Shown in pieces: positions 7,885-14,186 of a DNA stretch of 17,621 bases. Within the stretch, counting starts at the first letter, position 1; the number at the start of each line of letters is the position of its first letter. The stretch covers positions 1-17,621 of the forward strand of contig JAOPZQ010000264.1 of assembly GCA_025964075.1 (NCBI GenBank), given 5' to 3'. Both the position numbers and the translations under genes were made by a program. The notes under the pieces are model-generated. The model saw only the letters and a list, made by a program, of their open reading frames with translations, did no database searches and was not told the DNA's origin. Source of the DNA: Solirubrobacterales bacterium (GTDB lineage Bacteria > Actinomycetota > Thermoleophilia > Solirubrobacterales > Solirubrobacteraceae).

Positions 7885-8558
7885 CGGACTGCGGCGGCCG
7901 CGGTCGGAGCGCCCCGCGGCAGCACCCCTCGCACGACCACGGTCTCCTCCCGGTCACCGGTCAGCACGCCGCGGTCGCGCAGCCAAGCGGCGCGGCCGGC
8001 GAGCAGCGGCCCGAGGGGGCCGGCTCGCCGCGCGACTACATCCGCGTGCAGTCCCGAGCCGCGCAGGGCGCGCAGGGTCCTCTCCACGCCGTTGACGGAC
8101 GAGTGGACGGTGAGGATCGTCCCCCCCTCCTCGAGATGCCGGACAGCGACCCGGCAGATGCGGTCAAGCACGGCTCGACCGTCGCGGCCGCCCTCCCAGG
8201 CTCGCTCGGGCCCGGCCTCGGGCGGATCGTCAGACGGCGACGGCAGGTACGGCGGATTGGACACGACGAGATCGAAGCGCCGGCCGGCGACCGCGCCCCA
8301 CAGGTCCCCCACGCGGGCTGCGATCCCAACGCCGTTCAGCCGTGCGTTGATCCACGCCGTCGCCGCCGAGAGCCGCGACACGTCGACCGCGACCACCTCG
8401 CCGGCGCCGGCCCGAGCGGCGGCGATCGCGAGCACGCCGCTGCCCGTGCACAGGTCGAGGACCGAAGCCCGCGGCGGGAGGTGCTCGACGAGGACGTCGG
8501 CCAGCAGCCACGAGTCGCTTCTCGGTTGGAAGACGCCCGGCGGGGTGATAAGTCGCAC
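7881..8558 (-). CDS. HemK2/MTQ2-like class I SAM-dependent methyltransferase
   Basis: This 225-aa protein has the Rossmann methyltransferase fold. ITPPGVFQPRSDSWLLADVL (residues 4-23) is the typical opening of the HemK2/MTQ2-related group. VLDLCTGSGVLAIAAARAGA (about 33-52) is the SAM-binding motif I, VVAVDVS is motif II, and DLVVSNPPYLP (about 95-105) carries the NPPY catalytic tetrapeptide of enzymes that methylate amide or amino nitrogens. Characterised relatives modify the glutamine of release factors; whether this one does, or methylates a small molecule, is open. GTG 8558 is directly before the divergent ligase's GTG, so the two start codons form CACGTG. The only initiation signal is GAGG, just upstream. 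Its stop overlaps the sigma factor's stop (CTAA at 7881-7884). Being divergent from the ligase-CDGSH pair suggests a shared control region and perhaps a shared pathway. Confidence 0.88.
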   Translation of the reverse strand: MRLITPPGVFQPRSDSWLLADVLVEHLPPRASVLDLCTGSGVLAIAAARAGAGEVVAVDVSRLSAATAWINARLNGVGIAARVGDLWGAVAGRRFDLVVSNPPYLPSPSDDPPEAGPERAWEGGRDGRAVLDRICRVAVRHLEEGGTILTVHSSVNGVERTLRALRGSGLHADVVARRAGPLGPLLAGRAAWLRDRGVLTGDREETVVVRGVLPRGAPTAAAAVR

Positions 8559-9701
8559 GTGCCTCGCGTACCCGCGGTCGTCGACGACCTCACGATCGGT
8601 CTGGAGGAGGAGGTCTTCGTCGTCGAGCCGGATACGCTCGAGCTCGCGCCGCGCGCCGCCGCGGTGCTCCGAGGGCTCGCCGGCGACTCGCGCTTCAAGC
8701 CCGAGCTTCTGGCGTCGCAGATCGAGATCGTGACGCCACCGTGCTCGTCCGCACGCGATGCCGTCCGGATCCTCGCGGACGGCCGGCGGACCCTACGTGA
8801 GCGCACCGGAGCGATCGGCGCCGGCGTGCACCCGCTCGCGCCGGTCGAGGGAGAGCTGAGCGCGGGCGAGCACTACGAACGGATCGAGGCGATGTACCGC
8901 GTCGTGGCCAGGCGGCAGCTCGTGGCCTCCCTGCAGGTTCATGTCGCCGTCCGCGAACCCGGCCGGGCGCTCGCGGTGTACAACGCCCTGCGCTCATATC
9001 TCCCCGACATCGCGGCGCTCGCAGCGAACGCTCCCTTCCAGGCGGGGCGCGACTCGGGCTTCGCATCGATCCGACCGACGATCTCGACGATGCTCCCCCG
9101 GCAGGGCGTGCCGCCGCCGATCGCGAGCTGGCCTGCGTTCGCCGAGGAGCTCGCGTGGGGCGCCGCCGCCGGCGCCCTGCCCGAGGCGCGAAGCTGGTGG
9201 TGGGAGCTCCGGCCCCACATGAAGTACGGAACGCTCGAGGTACGTGTCGCCGATACGCAGGTCTCCTCGCGCGACAGCGCGGGAGTCGCCGCGTTCGTCC
9301 ACTGCCTTGCCGCATGGCTTGCGACCCGTCACGACGCGGGCGAAACGCTCCCCGTCCACGAGACCTGGCGGATCGCGGAAAACCGATGGTCCGCGTGCAG
9401 CGATGGCATCCACGGCCGGATGGCGGACCTCGTGACCGGCGCGACCGAGTCCACCGGCGACCGGCTGGAGCGCCTGATCGACGCCATGGCACCGACGGCC
9501 GCGCAGCTCGGCTGCGCCCCGGAGCTCGAGCTGGCGCGAGACCTCTCCCGGGACAACGGCGCCACGCGTCAACGCCGAATCGCGGACGCCGAGGGCGTCG
9601 CGTCGATGGTGCGCTGGCTCGCGGAGGAGTTCGCGCTCGCCGGCGGCTCCTCGGGATTCCGAGATTGGTCGCGGCCCGCCCGGGAAGACGTCCGCCGATG
9701 A
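8559..9701 (+). CDS. YbdK-family carboxylate-amine ligase (glutamate-cysteine ligase 2-like)
   Basis: This 380-aa cytoplasmic ATP-dependent ligase belongs to the GCS2 family. TIGLEEEVFVVEP (12-24) is the family's opening beta strand with acidic metal ligands, ASLQVHVAV (123-131) corresponds to the usual G-x-H-V-H-V strand, and RPHMKYGTLEVRVADTQ (218-234) is the conserved core. Members join an amine to a glutamate-like carboxylate through an acyl phosphate; E. coli YbdK has weak gamma-glutamylcysteine synthetase activity, and many homologues lie in specialised pathways. GTG 8559 is the only start that keeps the N-terminal motif; the nearest Shine-Dalgarno-like G-run is weak and about 13 bases away. 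The first family histidine of the HVH strand is glutamine here (Q126). The end overlaps the CDGSH gene by ATGA, so the two are translationally coupled. The family is secure; the substrate is unknown. Confidence 0.9.
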   Translation: MPRVPAVVDDLTIGLEEEVFVVEPDTLELAPRAAAVLRGLAGDSRFKPELLASQIEIVTPPCSSARDAVRILADGRRTLRERTGAIGAGVHPLAPVEGELSAGEHYERIEAMYRVVARRQLVASLQVHVAVREPGRALAVYNALRSYLPDIAALAANAPFQAGRDSGFASIRPTISTMLPRQGVPPPIASWPAFAEELAWGAAAGALPEARSWWWELRPHMKYGTLEVRVADTQVSSRDSAGVAAFVHCLAAWLATRHDAGETLPVHETWRIAENRWSACSDGIHGRMADLVTGATESTGDRLERLIDAMAPTAAQLGCAPELELARDLSRDNGATRQRRIADAEGVASMVRWLAEEFALAGGSSGFRDWSRPAREDVRR

Positions 9702-10156
9702 CACTCGATCGCGATCAGCCCGCGGCTCCGCTCGCGATCCAGCTTCCGATCGGGCTCGAGCAGCCCGTCTCGCCCGATGTGGTGCGGGCGCTGATCCTCG
9801 CAGGACTCGCGGCACGCCGCGACGGCCGGCTCGAAGCCGACTCCGGCGACCTCATCGCGGCTCTCGCCAGCCTGCCCGAGGAGCCGTCGGCGCCCCCGGC
9901 ATCCCGGCCGACGCCGAGCGCGGGGAGGGGCGGCCGCGTCGCGGCGAGCGTGACCCCCTACCGCGACGGGCCGTACCTGCTCCGCGGCGAGTTCGCCCTT
10001 CGCGACCAGGGCGGCGCGCCCATCGAGACCCACCGAGCGACGGTCGCGCTCTGCCGGTGCGGCAGGTCGAAGATACGACCGTTCTGCGACGGCACGCACA
10101 AGGCCATCGGCTTCCAGGCGGCGAGCGGCGCCGAAGCGTCGACCCCGGACGCTTGA
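9698..10156 (+). CDS. CDGSH-type [2Fe-2S] iron-sulfur protein with N-terminal extension
   Basis: This 152-aa protein has the iron-sulfur motif LCRCGRSKIRPFCDGTHKAIGF near the C-terminus. C119, C121, C130 and H134 are the three Cys and one His that hold a [2Fe-2S] cluster in the CDGSH (mitoNEET-like) fold. The preceding GPYLLRGEFALRDQGG (91-106) is the normal beta strand of bacterial members. Residues 1-75 are extra: an LPIGLEQPVSPDVVRALILAGLAARR segment then a Pro/Ala linker, not something I recognise. The likely role is electron transfer or cluster sensing in the cytoplasm. ATG 9698 overlaps the ligase stop (ATGA), implying coupled translation. The stop is 8 bp from that of the convergent haem-oxygenase-like oxidase, so it could be the electron donor for that diiron enzyme; this is inference. 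Confidence 0.92.
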   Translation: MTLDRDQPAAPLAIQLPIGLEQPVSPDVVRALILAGLAARRDGRLEADSGDLIAALASLPEEPSAPPASRPTPSAGRGGRVAASVTPYRDGPYLLRGEFALRDQGGAPIETHRATVALCRCGRSKIRPFCDGTHKAIGFQAASGAEASTPDA

Positions 10157-10164
10157 ACGCAAGC

Positions 10165-11187
10165 TCACGTGCGCCGGGCCGCCCTCCGGAGGGAGGACTC
10201 GCCGCGCCTCCACGCCGCCAGCAGATGATCCGCCCACCGACGCTCGACGGCCAATAGCGCCCGCGCCCCGAACACGATGTCGGCGGCGAGCGCCGGCTCG
10301 GCCGCGGCCAGTCCACCGGCGAGATCCCACGCCGCGATCTGCTCGTGCACCGCGTCCGCTTCGACGTGCTCGTCGAAGAAGTCGGTCGCGTCGGGGCCGA
10401 AGCGCAGCCGCCTCAGCGCGTTCCCATAGCGGCGGTTCGGGAGCGAGGAAGTCATCTCGAACGCGGCCAGGTGCCCCACGATCGCGCCCCGGAGACGCCG
10501 GTGCAGTCCGCACAGGGACATCAGGTTGACGGTCGCGAGCGTGACGCCCGGGATCGCGTCCAGGTACGCGCCGTAGGCCGGATCGAGTCCGGTCGCCGCC
10601 AGCGCCTTCGCGAACAGCGCCGCATGAGCGCGCTCGGCCGACCCGCCCCCGTACTCGTCGGCCTGCACCTCCACCAGCGCGGCCTTCGGCGCCCCCGCCA
10701 GCCGGGGTATGGCCCACGAATGCGGATCCGCCTCCTTCAGCTGGTAGGCGGAGCGATGCACCATGAACTCGCGTACCTGCTCGAGGATCGCCCGGGCTTC
10801 CACGAAGCGCGACAGCGACGGTCCGTCGTCCTCCGCCACGATGCGGCTCACCGCCGCACCGACCTCGATGAGCTCGTCGTCGTCGGCCGCCGGTACGAGC
10901 GCCCTCACCGCATCTTCGAACGGGCGCTCGAGGGCGGCCCGGAAACGCAGCAGCCCGGGGTCCCACTCCCAGTCGGGGTCGACGTCCTGGAGGTCGGCGT
11001 AGTGCAGCTCGTAGCACACGTACAGCGCGATCTGCAGGTCCTCGTCCCCGATCGGGTCGGCAGGCCGCGCCGTCTCGTCGAGCGGCTCGAGCGCGGCGCC
11101 GGGAGCGGCGCGCAGCGCCGCGAAGAGCCGGGTGGACAGCGGACCCCGCGGCTGTGGCAGGACGATGCGTCGCGTACAACCGACCAC
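10165..11187 (-). CDS. Haem-oxygenase-like diiron oxidase (iron-containing redox enzyme family)
   Basis: This all-helical protein of about 340 aa belongs to the haem-oxygenase-like domain oxidase (HDO) family, which also contains UndA, BesC and SznF. Counted from GTG 11187: CYELHYADLQ (about 58-67) with E60 and H62, LKEADPHSWAIPRL (about 150-163) with E152, QADEYGGGSAERAHAALF (about 175-192) with E178 and H188 ten residues apart, and FFDEHVEADAVHE (about 270-282) with D272, H274 and H281. These Glu/His/Asp residues are the plausible diiron ligands. The family activates oxygen for N-oxygenation, desaturation or C-C cleavage of fatty or amino acids. GTG 11187 has GGAG six bases upstream and begins close to the conserved LPQPRGPLS; ATG 11211 would add 8 residues but directly follows a G5/C5 hairpin. 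It converges with the CDGSH gene. The family is secure, the substrate unknown. Confidence 0.88.
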   Translation of the reverse strand: MVGCTRRIVLPQPRGPLSTRLFAALRAAPGAALEPLDETARPADPIGDEDLQIALYVCYELHYADLQDVDPDWEWDPGLLRFRAALERPFEDAVRALVPAADDDELIEVGAAVSRIVAEDDGPSLSRFVEARAILEQVREFMVHRSAYQLKEADPHSWAIPRLAGAPKAALVEVQADEYGGGSAERAHAALFAKALAATGLDPAYGAYLDAIPGVTLATVNLMSLCGLHRRLRGAIVGHLAAFEMTSSLPNRRYGNALRRLRFGPDATDFFDEHVEADAVHEQIAAWDLAGGLAAAEPALAADIVFGARALLAVERRWADHLLAAWRRGESSLRRAARRT

Positions 11188-11211
11188 GCTGAGCTCCGAG
11201 GGGAAGAGCAT

Positions 11212-11227
11212 GGGGGCTCGTACCCCC
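11212..11227 (-). promoter_or_regulatory. G5/C5 hairpin next to alternative ATG of the oxidase gene
   Basis: On the transcribed strand, GGGGG (11227-11223), the loop TACGAG and CCCCC (11216-11212) form a perfect five-pair GC stem ending one base before ATG 11211. In mRNA it would hide that start codon's ribosome binding region. This supports GTG 11187, with its GGAG, as the real start, or alternatively points to structure-controlled translation. The stem is visible; any function is inferred. Confidence 0.35.
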
Positions 11228-11283
11228 GGCGCGTCGGCCGTTATCGAGAAGTCGGCGGCTGAGGTTCGCTCCCGGTCGTGCCT

Positions 11284-11757
11284 CTAGCTCGGCGAGCTGC
11301 CGGCAGACCGAACCCTGGGGACGATGTCCCGCCCCGTCAACGGCTCGTGACAGTGCGAGCAGGCGAGATAGGGCTCGGCGGGTTTGCCACAGGAACGGTG
11401 AATGAGCTCGAGCGCATCGGCATCCTCCTCCGTGGCCAGGTGCTGGTCGGCCCAGCGCATCAGGCCGACGATCGCCGGATAGAGGGCAAGCGCCCGCTCG
11501 GTCAGCCGGTACTCGTACCAGTCGGGGTCGGTGCGGTAGCGGACGCGGTCGAACATCCCGTCGGCGACCAGTCGCCGCAGCCGATCGGCGAGGACGTTGC
11601 GCGCGATTCCGAGATTGCGCTGGATCTGGCCGTAGCGGCGCACCCCGAAGAACGCCTCGCGGAGGATCAGGAACGTCCAGCGGTCGGTCAGGACGTCGAG
11701 GGCGAGCTCGACCGCATCGCGCGGAGGGCGGGCGGGCGTGTGGTTTCTCGCGGGCAA
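11284..11757 (-). CDS. HxlR-family transcriptional regulator
   Basis: This 157-aa DNA-binding protein has a winged helix-turn-helix at about residues 15-105: VELALDVLTDRWTFLILREA (16-35), RYGQIQRNLGIARNVLADRL (41-60, the helix-turn-helix) and WYEYRLTERALALYPAIV (80-97). The C-terminus has SCGKPAEPYLACSHCHEPL with C123, C133 and C136, a possible small zinc site or redox centre seen in longer HxlR members. HxlR proteins bind short palindromes as dimers, and many respond to electrophiles or disulfide stress. No ATG is available: the frame opens with TTG 11757, and an in-frame ATG upstream at 11766 is closed at once by TAG (ATG-AAC-TAG). The gene is divergent from the hydrolase gene, with an AT-rich palindrome between them, so it probably controls itself and the rightward run. 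The family is firm; the effector is unknown. Confidence 0.93.
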   Translation of the reverse strand: MPARNHTPARPPRDAVELALDVLTDRWTFLILREAFFGVRRYGQIQRNLGIARNVLADRLRRLVADGMFDRVRYRTDPDWYEYRLTERALALYPAIVGLMRWADQHLATEEDADALELIHRSCGKPAEPYLACSHCHEPLTGRDIVPRVRSAGSSPS

Positions 11758-11787
11758 CTAGTTCATTTCTCGCGGCTAGATCGTGAT

Positions 11788-11801
11788 CAAAACTGGTTTT
11801 G
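11788..11801. promoter_or_regulatory. Candidate operator: CAAAAC-TG-GTTTTG palindrome
   Basis: The arms CAAAAC and GTTTTG are perfect inverted repeats around a 2-bp spacer, strikingly AT-rich for this genome. They sit between the divergent HxlR regulator (start 11757) and the hydrolase gene (start 11851). A second, 8-bp palindrome, AACTAGTT, covers 11756-11763 at the regulator's start. HxlR dimers bind such short palindromes in divergent promoters, so this is the best operator candidate. No clear -35/-10 pair could be assigned. Confidence 0.45.
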
Positions 11802-11850
11802 CTGCGCAATCATAGAGGCCGTCCAGCCGCAGACCAAGGAGCTCCTCGCA

Positions 11851-12873
11851 ATGGCAACCGGTAACGCCGACCCGGCCGACCTTCAGCCCACTTCGCTCAC
11901 GTCAGGACGGGACGCCGCGCTGCCGGCATCCGCCGAGCGGCGGAAGGTTCGCTTTCGCAGCGGCGACACGACGTGCGCTGCCTGGCACTACCCCGGGACG
12001 AACGGCGGCTGCGTGGTCATGGCCCCCGGTTTCGCGGTGACCAAGGAGCCGGGAACCGACCCGTTCGCGACGCCCTTTCACGAGGCCGGGTTCACGGTGC
12101 TGGCGTTCGACTTCCGCCGCTTCGGGGAGAGCGGGGGTCAGCCGCGGCAGATCGCGCGGCCCGGCGAGCAGCGGGCCGACCTGCAGGCCGCGATCGCCTT
12201 CGCGCGCACCCTGCCGGGAGTCGACCCCACCAGGGTCGCGATCTGGGGCTTCTCGCTCGCGGGCGGCCACGTCTTTCCCGTCGCGTCTCGCGACCCCGAT
12301 CTGGGGGCGGCGATCGCGCTGTCGGCGAACGCCGACGGTCAGGCAGCCTCGCGAAACGCGATGCGCTACCAGGCCCCTCTCGCGCTCCTGCGCCTGACCG
12401 GCCGCGGGCTCCTCGATGCCCTCGGTGGCCTTTGCGGCCGGGAGCCCCTGCTGGTGCCGCTCGCCCGGGAGCGTGGGACGGTCGCGGTGTTCGCGGCGCC
12501 CGGCGCCCTCAAGGGTGACGAGGCGCTCAACCCTGGCAACAGGTATCCGGACTGGCAGCAGGCGGTCGCCGCCCGCTCCGCTCTGCGCGTCAGCTTCTAC
12601 CGGCCGGGTCGCGTCGCCGCTCGCGTCGAGTGTCCCCTGCTGGTGCTCGCCTACGACCAAGACGACGCCGCTCTCGCCGGCCCCGCCGTCCGCGCCGGGA
12701 ACCAGGCTGCCCTCGGAGAGGTCGTGCGGTTGCCCGGTGGGCACTACGAGCCCTACATGGACGGTCACGAACAGGCCGTCGTCCTCCAGCTGTCGTTCCT
12801 GCGTCGGCATCTTCTTGACGGCTCGCAGGCGAGCGCAGCGCAGTCGCCGGCGTCTTCCGCGGCCGCGCGATAG
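11851..12873 (+). CDS. Alpha/beta hydrolase
   Basis: This 340-aa protein has an alpha/beta-hydrolase fold and no signal peptide. VVMAPGFAVTKEPG (55-68) is the oxyanion-hole strand, FTVLAFDFRRFGESGGQPRQ (81-100) the second strand and loop, and VAIWGFSLAGGHV (129-141) the nucleophile elbow with S135. The acid is probably D269 or D271 (LAYDQDDAALAGP) and the histidine H298 (PGGHYEPY). The elbow reads G-F-S-L-A-G-G, with Ala where Gly is usual. The class contains esterases and peptidase-like hydrolases; no substrate can be named. ATG 11851 has AAGGAG nine bases upstream (11836-11841), inside the 10-bp palindrome AGGAGCTCCT. The gene is divergent from the HxlR regulator and is followed 9 bp later by a broken second hydrolase and then by the FrnE-like gene, so it is probably HxlR-controlled. 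Confidence 0.9.
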   Translation: MATGNADPADLQPTSLTSGRDAALPASAERRKVRFRSGDTTCAAWHYPGTNGGCVVMAPGFAVTKEPGTDPFATPFHEAGFTVLAFDFRRFGESGGQPRQIARPGEQRADLQAAIAFARTLPGVDPTRVAIWGFSLAGGHVFPVASRDPDLGAAIALSANADGQAASRNAMRYQAPLALLRLTGRGLLDALGGLCGREPLLVPLARERGTVAVFAAPGALKGDEALNPGNRYPDWQQAVAARSALRVSFYRPGRVAARVECPLLVLAYDQDDAALAGPAVRAGNQAALGEVVRLPGGHYEPYMDGHEQAVVLQLSFLRRHLLDGSQASAAQSPASSAAAR

Positions 12874-12882
12874 CGAGCGACG

Positions 12883-13448
12883 ATGACGAACGACATCGAG
12901 CTCTCCGCCGGAACGATCGAATACGAGGACACCGGTGGCGAGGGGCCCGCGATCGTGCTGCTGCCCGGCCTCATGATGGACGCTTCGCTGTGGGAGGAAG
13001 GTGATCGCCGAGCTGAACGACGTCACGCTCGTCGGCAACGACACCGGCGGTGCCCTCGTCCAGCTGCTCGCCGGCGACGGGGCGCCCCGCGTCAGCCGGA
13101 TCGTGCTCGTCTCCTGTGACGCGTTCGACAACCTTCCCTCCGGGCCTCACCGGCAAGACGCTGGTGCTGACCGGCAAGCTCTCGCCGACGATGTTCGGGC
13201 TGTTCACGCAGCAGATGCGCCTCCGGCCGTTCAGGCGCCTACCCCTCGCCTTCGGCTGGCTGACGATGCGAGGGGACGCCGCCACCGCCCGCTGGATCAA
13301 GCCGGTCTTGACGCAGCGCGAGATCCGCCGTGACACGGTGCGAGTGCTCCGCGGGATCGCGGCGGAGCGGGATCTCATGCTCGATGCGGCCGAACGCCTG
13401 CGGGGCTTCATCGGCTGCCCGGCGTTGACCCGCGCAGCTACTCTGTAG
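12883..13448 (+). pseudogene. Decayed alpha/beta hydrolase (two frameshifts, internal deletion, lost C-terminus)
   Basis: Three frames together spell a degraded alpha/beta hydrolase. Frame A starts with MTNDIELSAGTIEYEDTGG and IVLLPGLMMDASLWEE, then loses phase at the extra G near 13000. Frame B continues VIAELNDVTLVGNDTGGAL and VSRIVLVSCDAFDN until an extra C near 13133. Frame C continues FPPGLTGKTLVLTGKLSP, then FGLFTQQMRLRP and DLMLDAAERLRGF, and stops at 13448. Between IAEL and NDVTL the usual cap-side segment of about 40 residues is missing. After RLRGF the part with the catalytic Asp and His is gone and unrelated-looking codons run to TAG. An intact relative would be about 270-290 aa. 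Two frameshifts alone could be sequencing errors, but the deletion plus truncation argue for real decay. Expression would give no active enzyme. The upstream intact hydrolase is a different branch, so this is not a simple duplicate. Confidence 0.8.
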
Positions 13449-13465
13449 GTAGTTGTTCGCTCAAT

Positions 13466-13470
13466 CAAGG
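13466..13470 (+). promoter_or_regulatory. Ribosome binding site AAGGA fixing the GTG start of the FrnE-like gene
   Basis: AAGGA lies nine bases before GTG 13480 and is the only good Shine-Dalgarno in the 31 bp after the pseudogene. It supports the GTG start, which places the CPWC motif at residues 11-14 as in the family. The little inverted repeat CTAC-TCT-GTAG just upstream (about 13438-13448) may be fortuitous. Confidence 0.5.
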
Positions 13471-13479
13471 ACTTGACCC

Positions 13480-14166
13480 GTGGACGTTGAGATCTGGTCT
13501 GACATCGCGTGTCCGTGGTGCTACATCGGCAAGCGCCGCTTCGAGGCGGCCCTCGCGCGGTTCGAGCACCGCGACGAGGTGCGCGTGGTATGGCGCAGCT
13601 TCGAGCTCGATCCGACGGCGCCGCGGGAGCGTGAGGGGGATCGCGCGGCGCGCCTCGCGCAGAAGTACGGAATGACGATCCAGCAAGCGCGGGAGGCCGA
13701 GCGGAGCGTGGTTGACGCGGCGGCTGGCGACGGTCTCGACTTCCGCTTCGATCTTCAGCGCAGCGGCGCGACGTTCGACGCCCACCGGATCGTGCATCTC
13801 GCCGCGCGCCACGGTCTCCAGGACGCGATGAAGGAGCGCCTGATGCGCGCCTACTTCACCGAGGGTGAGCTCGTCGGCGACCACGACGCGCTCGCCCGCC
13901 TCGCCGCCGAGGTGGGGCTCGAGCAAGACGAGGTTCGCGAGACGCTGGCCGCCGACCGCTACGCCGAAGCCGTCCGCGAGGACGAGCGCATGGCCCGCGA
14001 GCTCGGCATCTCGGCGGTGCCGACCTTCGTGATCGACCGTGCGCTCGGCGCCTCCGGTGCTCATCCGCCGGAGGCGTTGTCGGACCTGCTGCGCCAGGGA
14101 TGGGCCAACCGCGTCGCCGTCCCGGTAGCCGCAGGCGGCGAGGCGTGCGGCATCGACGGCTGCTAG
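13480..14166 (+). CDS. FrnE-like DsbA-family (thioredoxin-fold) oxidoreductase
   Basis: This 228-aa thioredoxin-fold protein has no signal peptide, so it is cytoplasmic, as FrnE-type members are. VEIWSDIACPWCYIGKRRFE (3-22) contains the C11-P-W-C14 redox motif with the canonical opening strand. The helical insert contains the family's TFDAHRIVHLAARHG (98-112), GISAVPTFVIDRALGASGAHPPEAL (176-200) contains the cis-proline loop (P181), and the C-terminus ends CGIDGC (223-228). The last Cys pair is also typical of FrnE homologues and may be a second redox site. It may act as a disulfide oxidoreductase or isomerase, or as an oxidase-like enzyme in polyketide chemistry (the origin of the FrnE name); no polyketide genes are near. 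It follows the HxlR-divergent hydrolase run, hinting at a thiol or electrophile response. The family is sure. Confidence 0.93.
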   Translation: MDVEIWSDIACPWCYIGKRRFEAALARFEHRDEVRVVWRSFELDPTAPREREGDRAARLAQKYGMTIQQAREAERSVVDAAAGDGLDFRFDLQRSGATFDAHRIVHLAARHGLQDAMKERLMRAYFTEGELVGDHDALARLAAEVGLEQDEVRETLAADRYAEAVREDERMARELGISAVPTFVIDRALGASGAHPPEALSDLLRQGWANRVAVPVAAGGEACGIDGC

Positions 14167-14186
14167 CGGGCGCGGCGCGAATCGGC

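Noticed and set aside
8556..8561. CACGTG as a regulatory E/G-box-like site
   Set aside because: It is fully explained as the two adjacent GTG start codons on opposite strands.
9569..11809. 746-codon minus-strand frame spanning the CDGSH, oxidase and HxlR genes
   Set aside because: It is Arg/Gly/Ala-rich without any recognisable domain and conflicts with three well-supported genes on both strands.
13001..13333. Separate small plus-strand gene starting at 13001
   Set aside because: Its start is simply the second frame of the broken hydrolase; the product reads from VIAELNDVTLVGNDTGG into nonsense after 13133.
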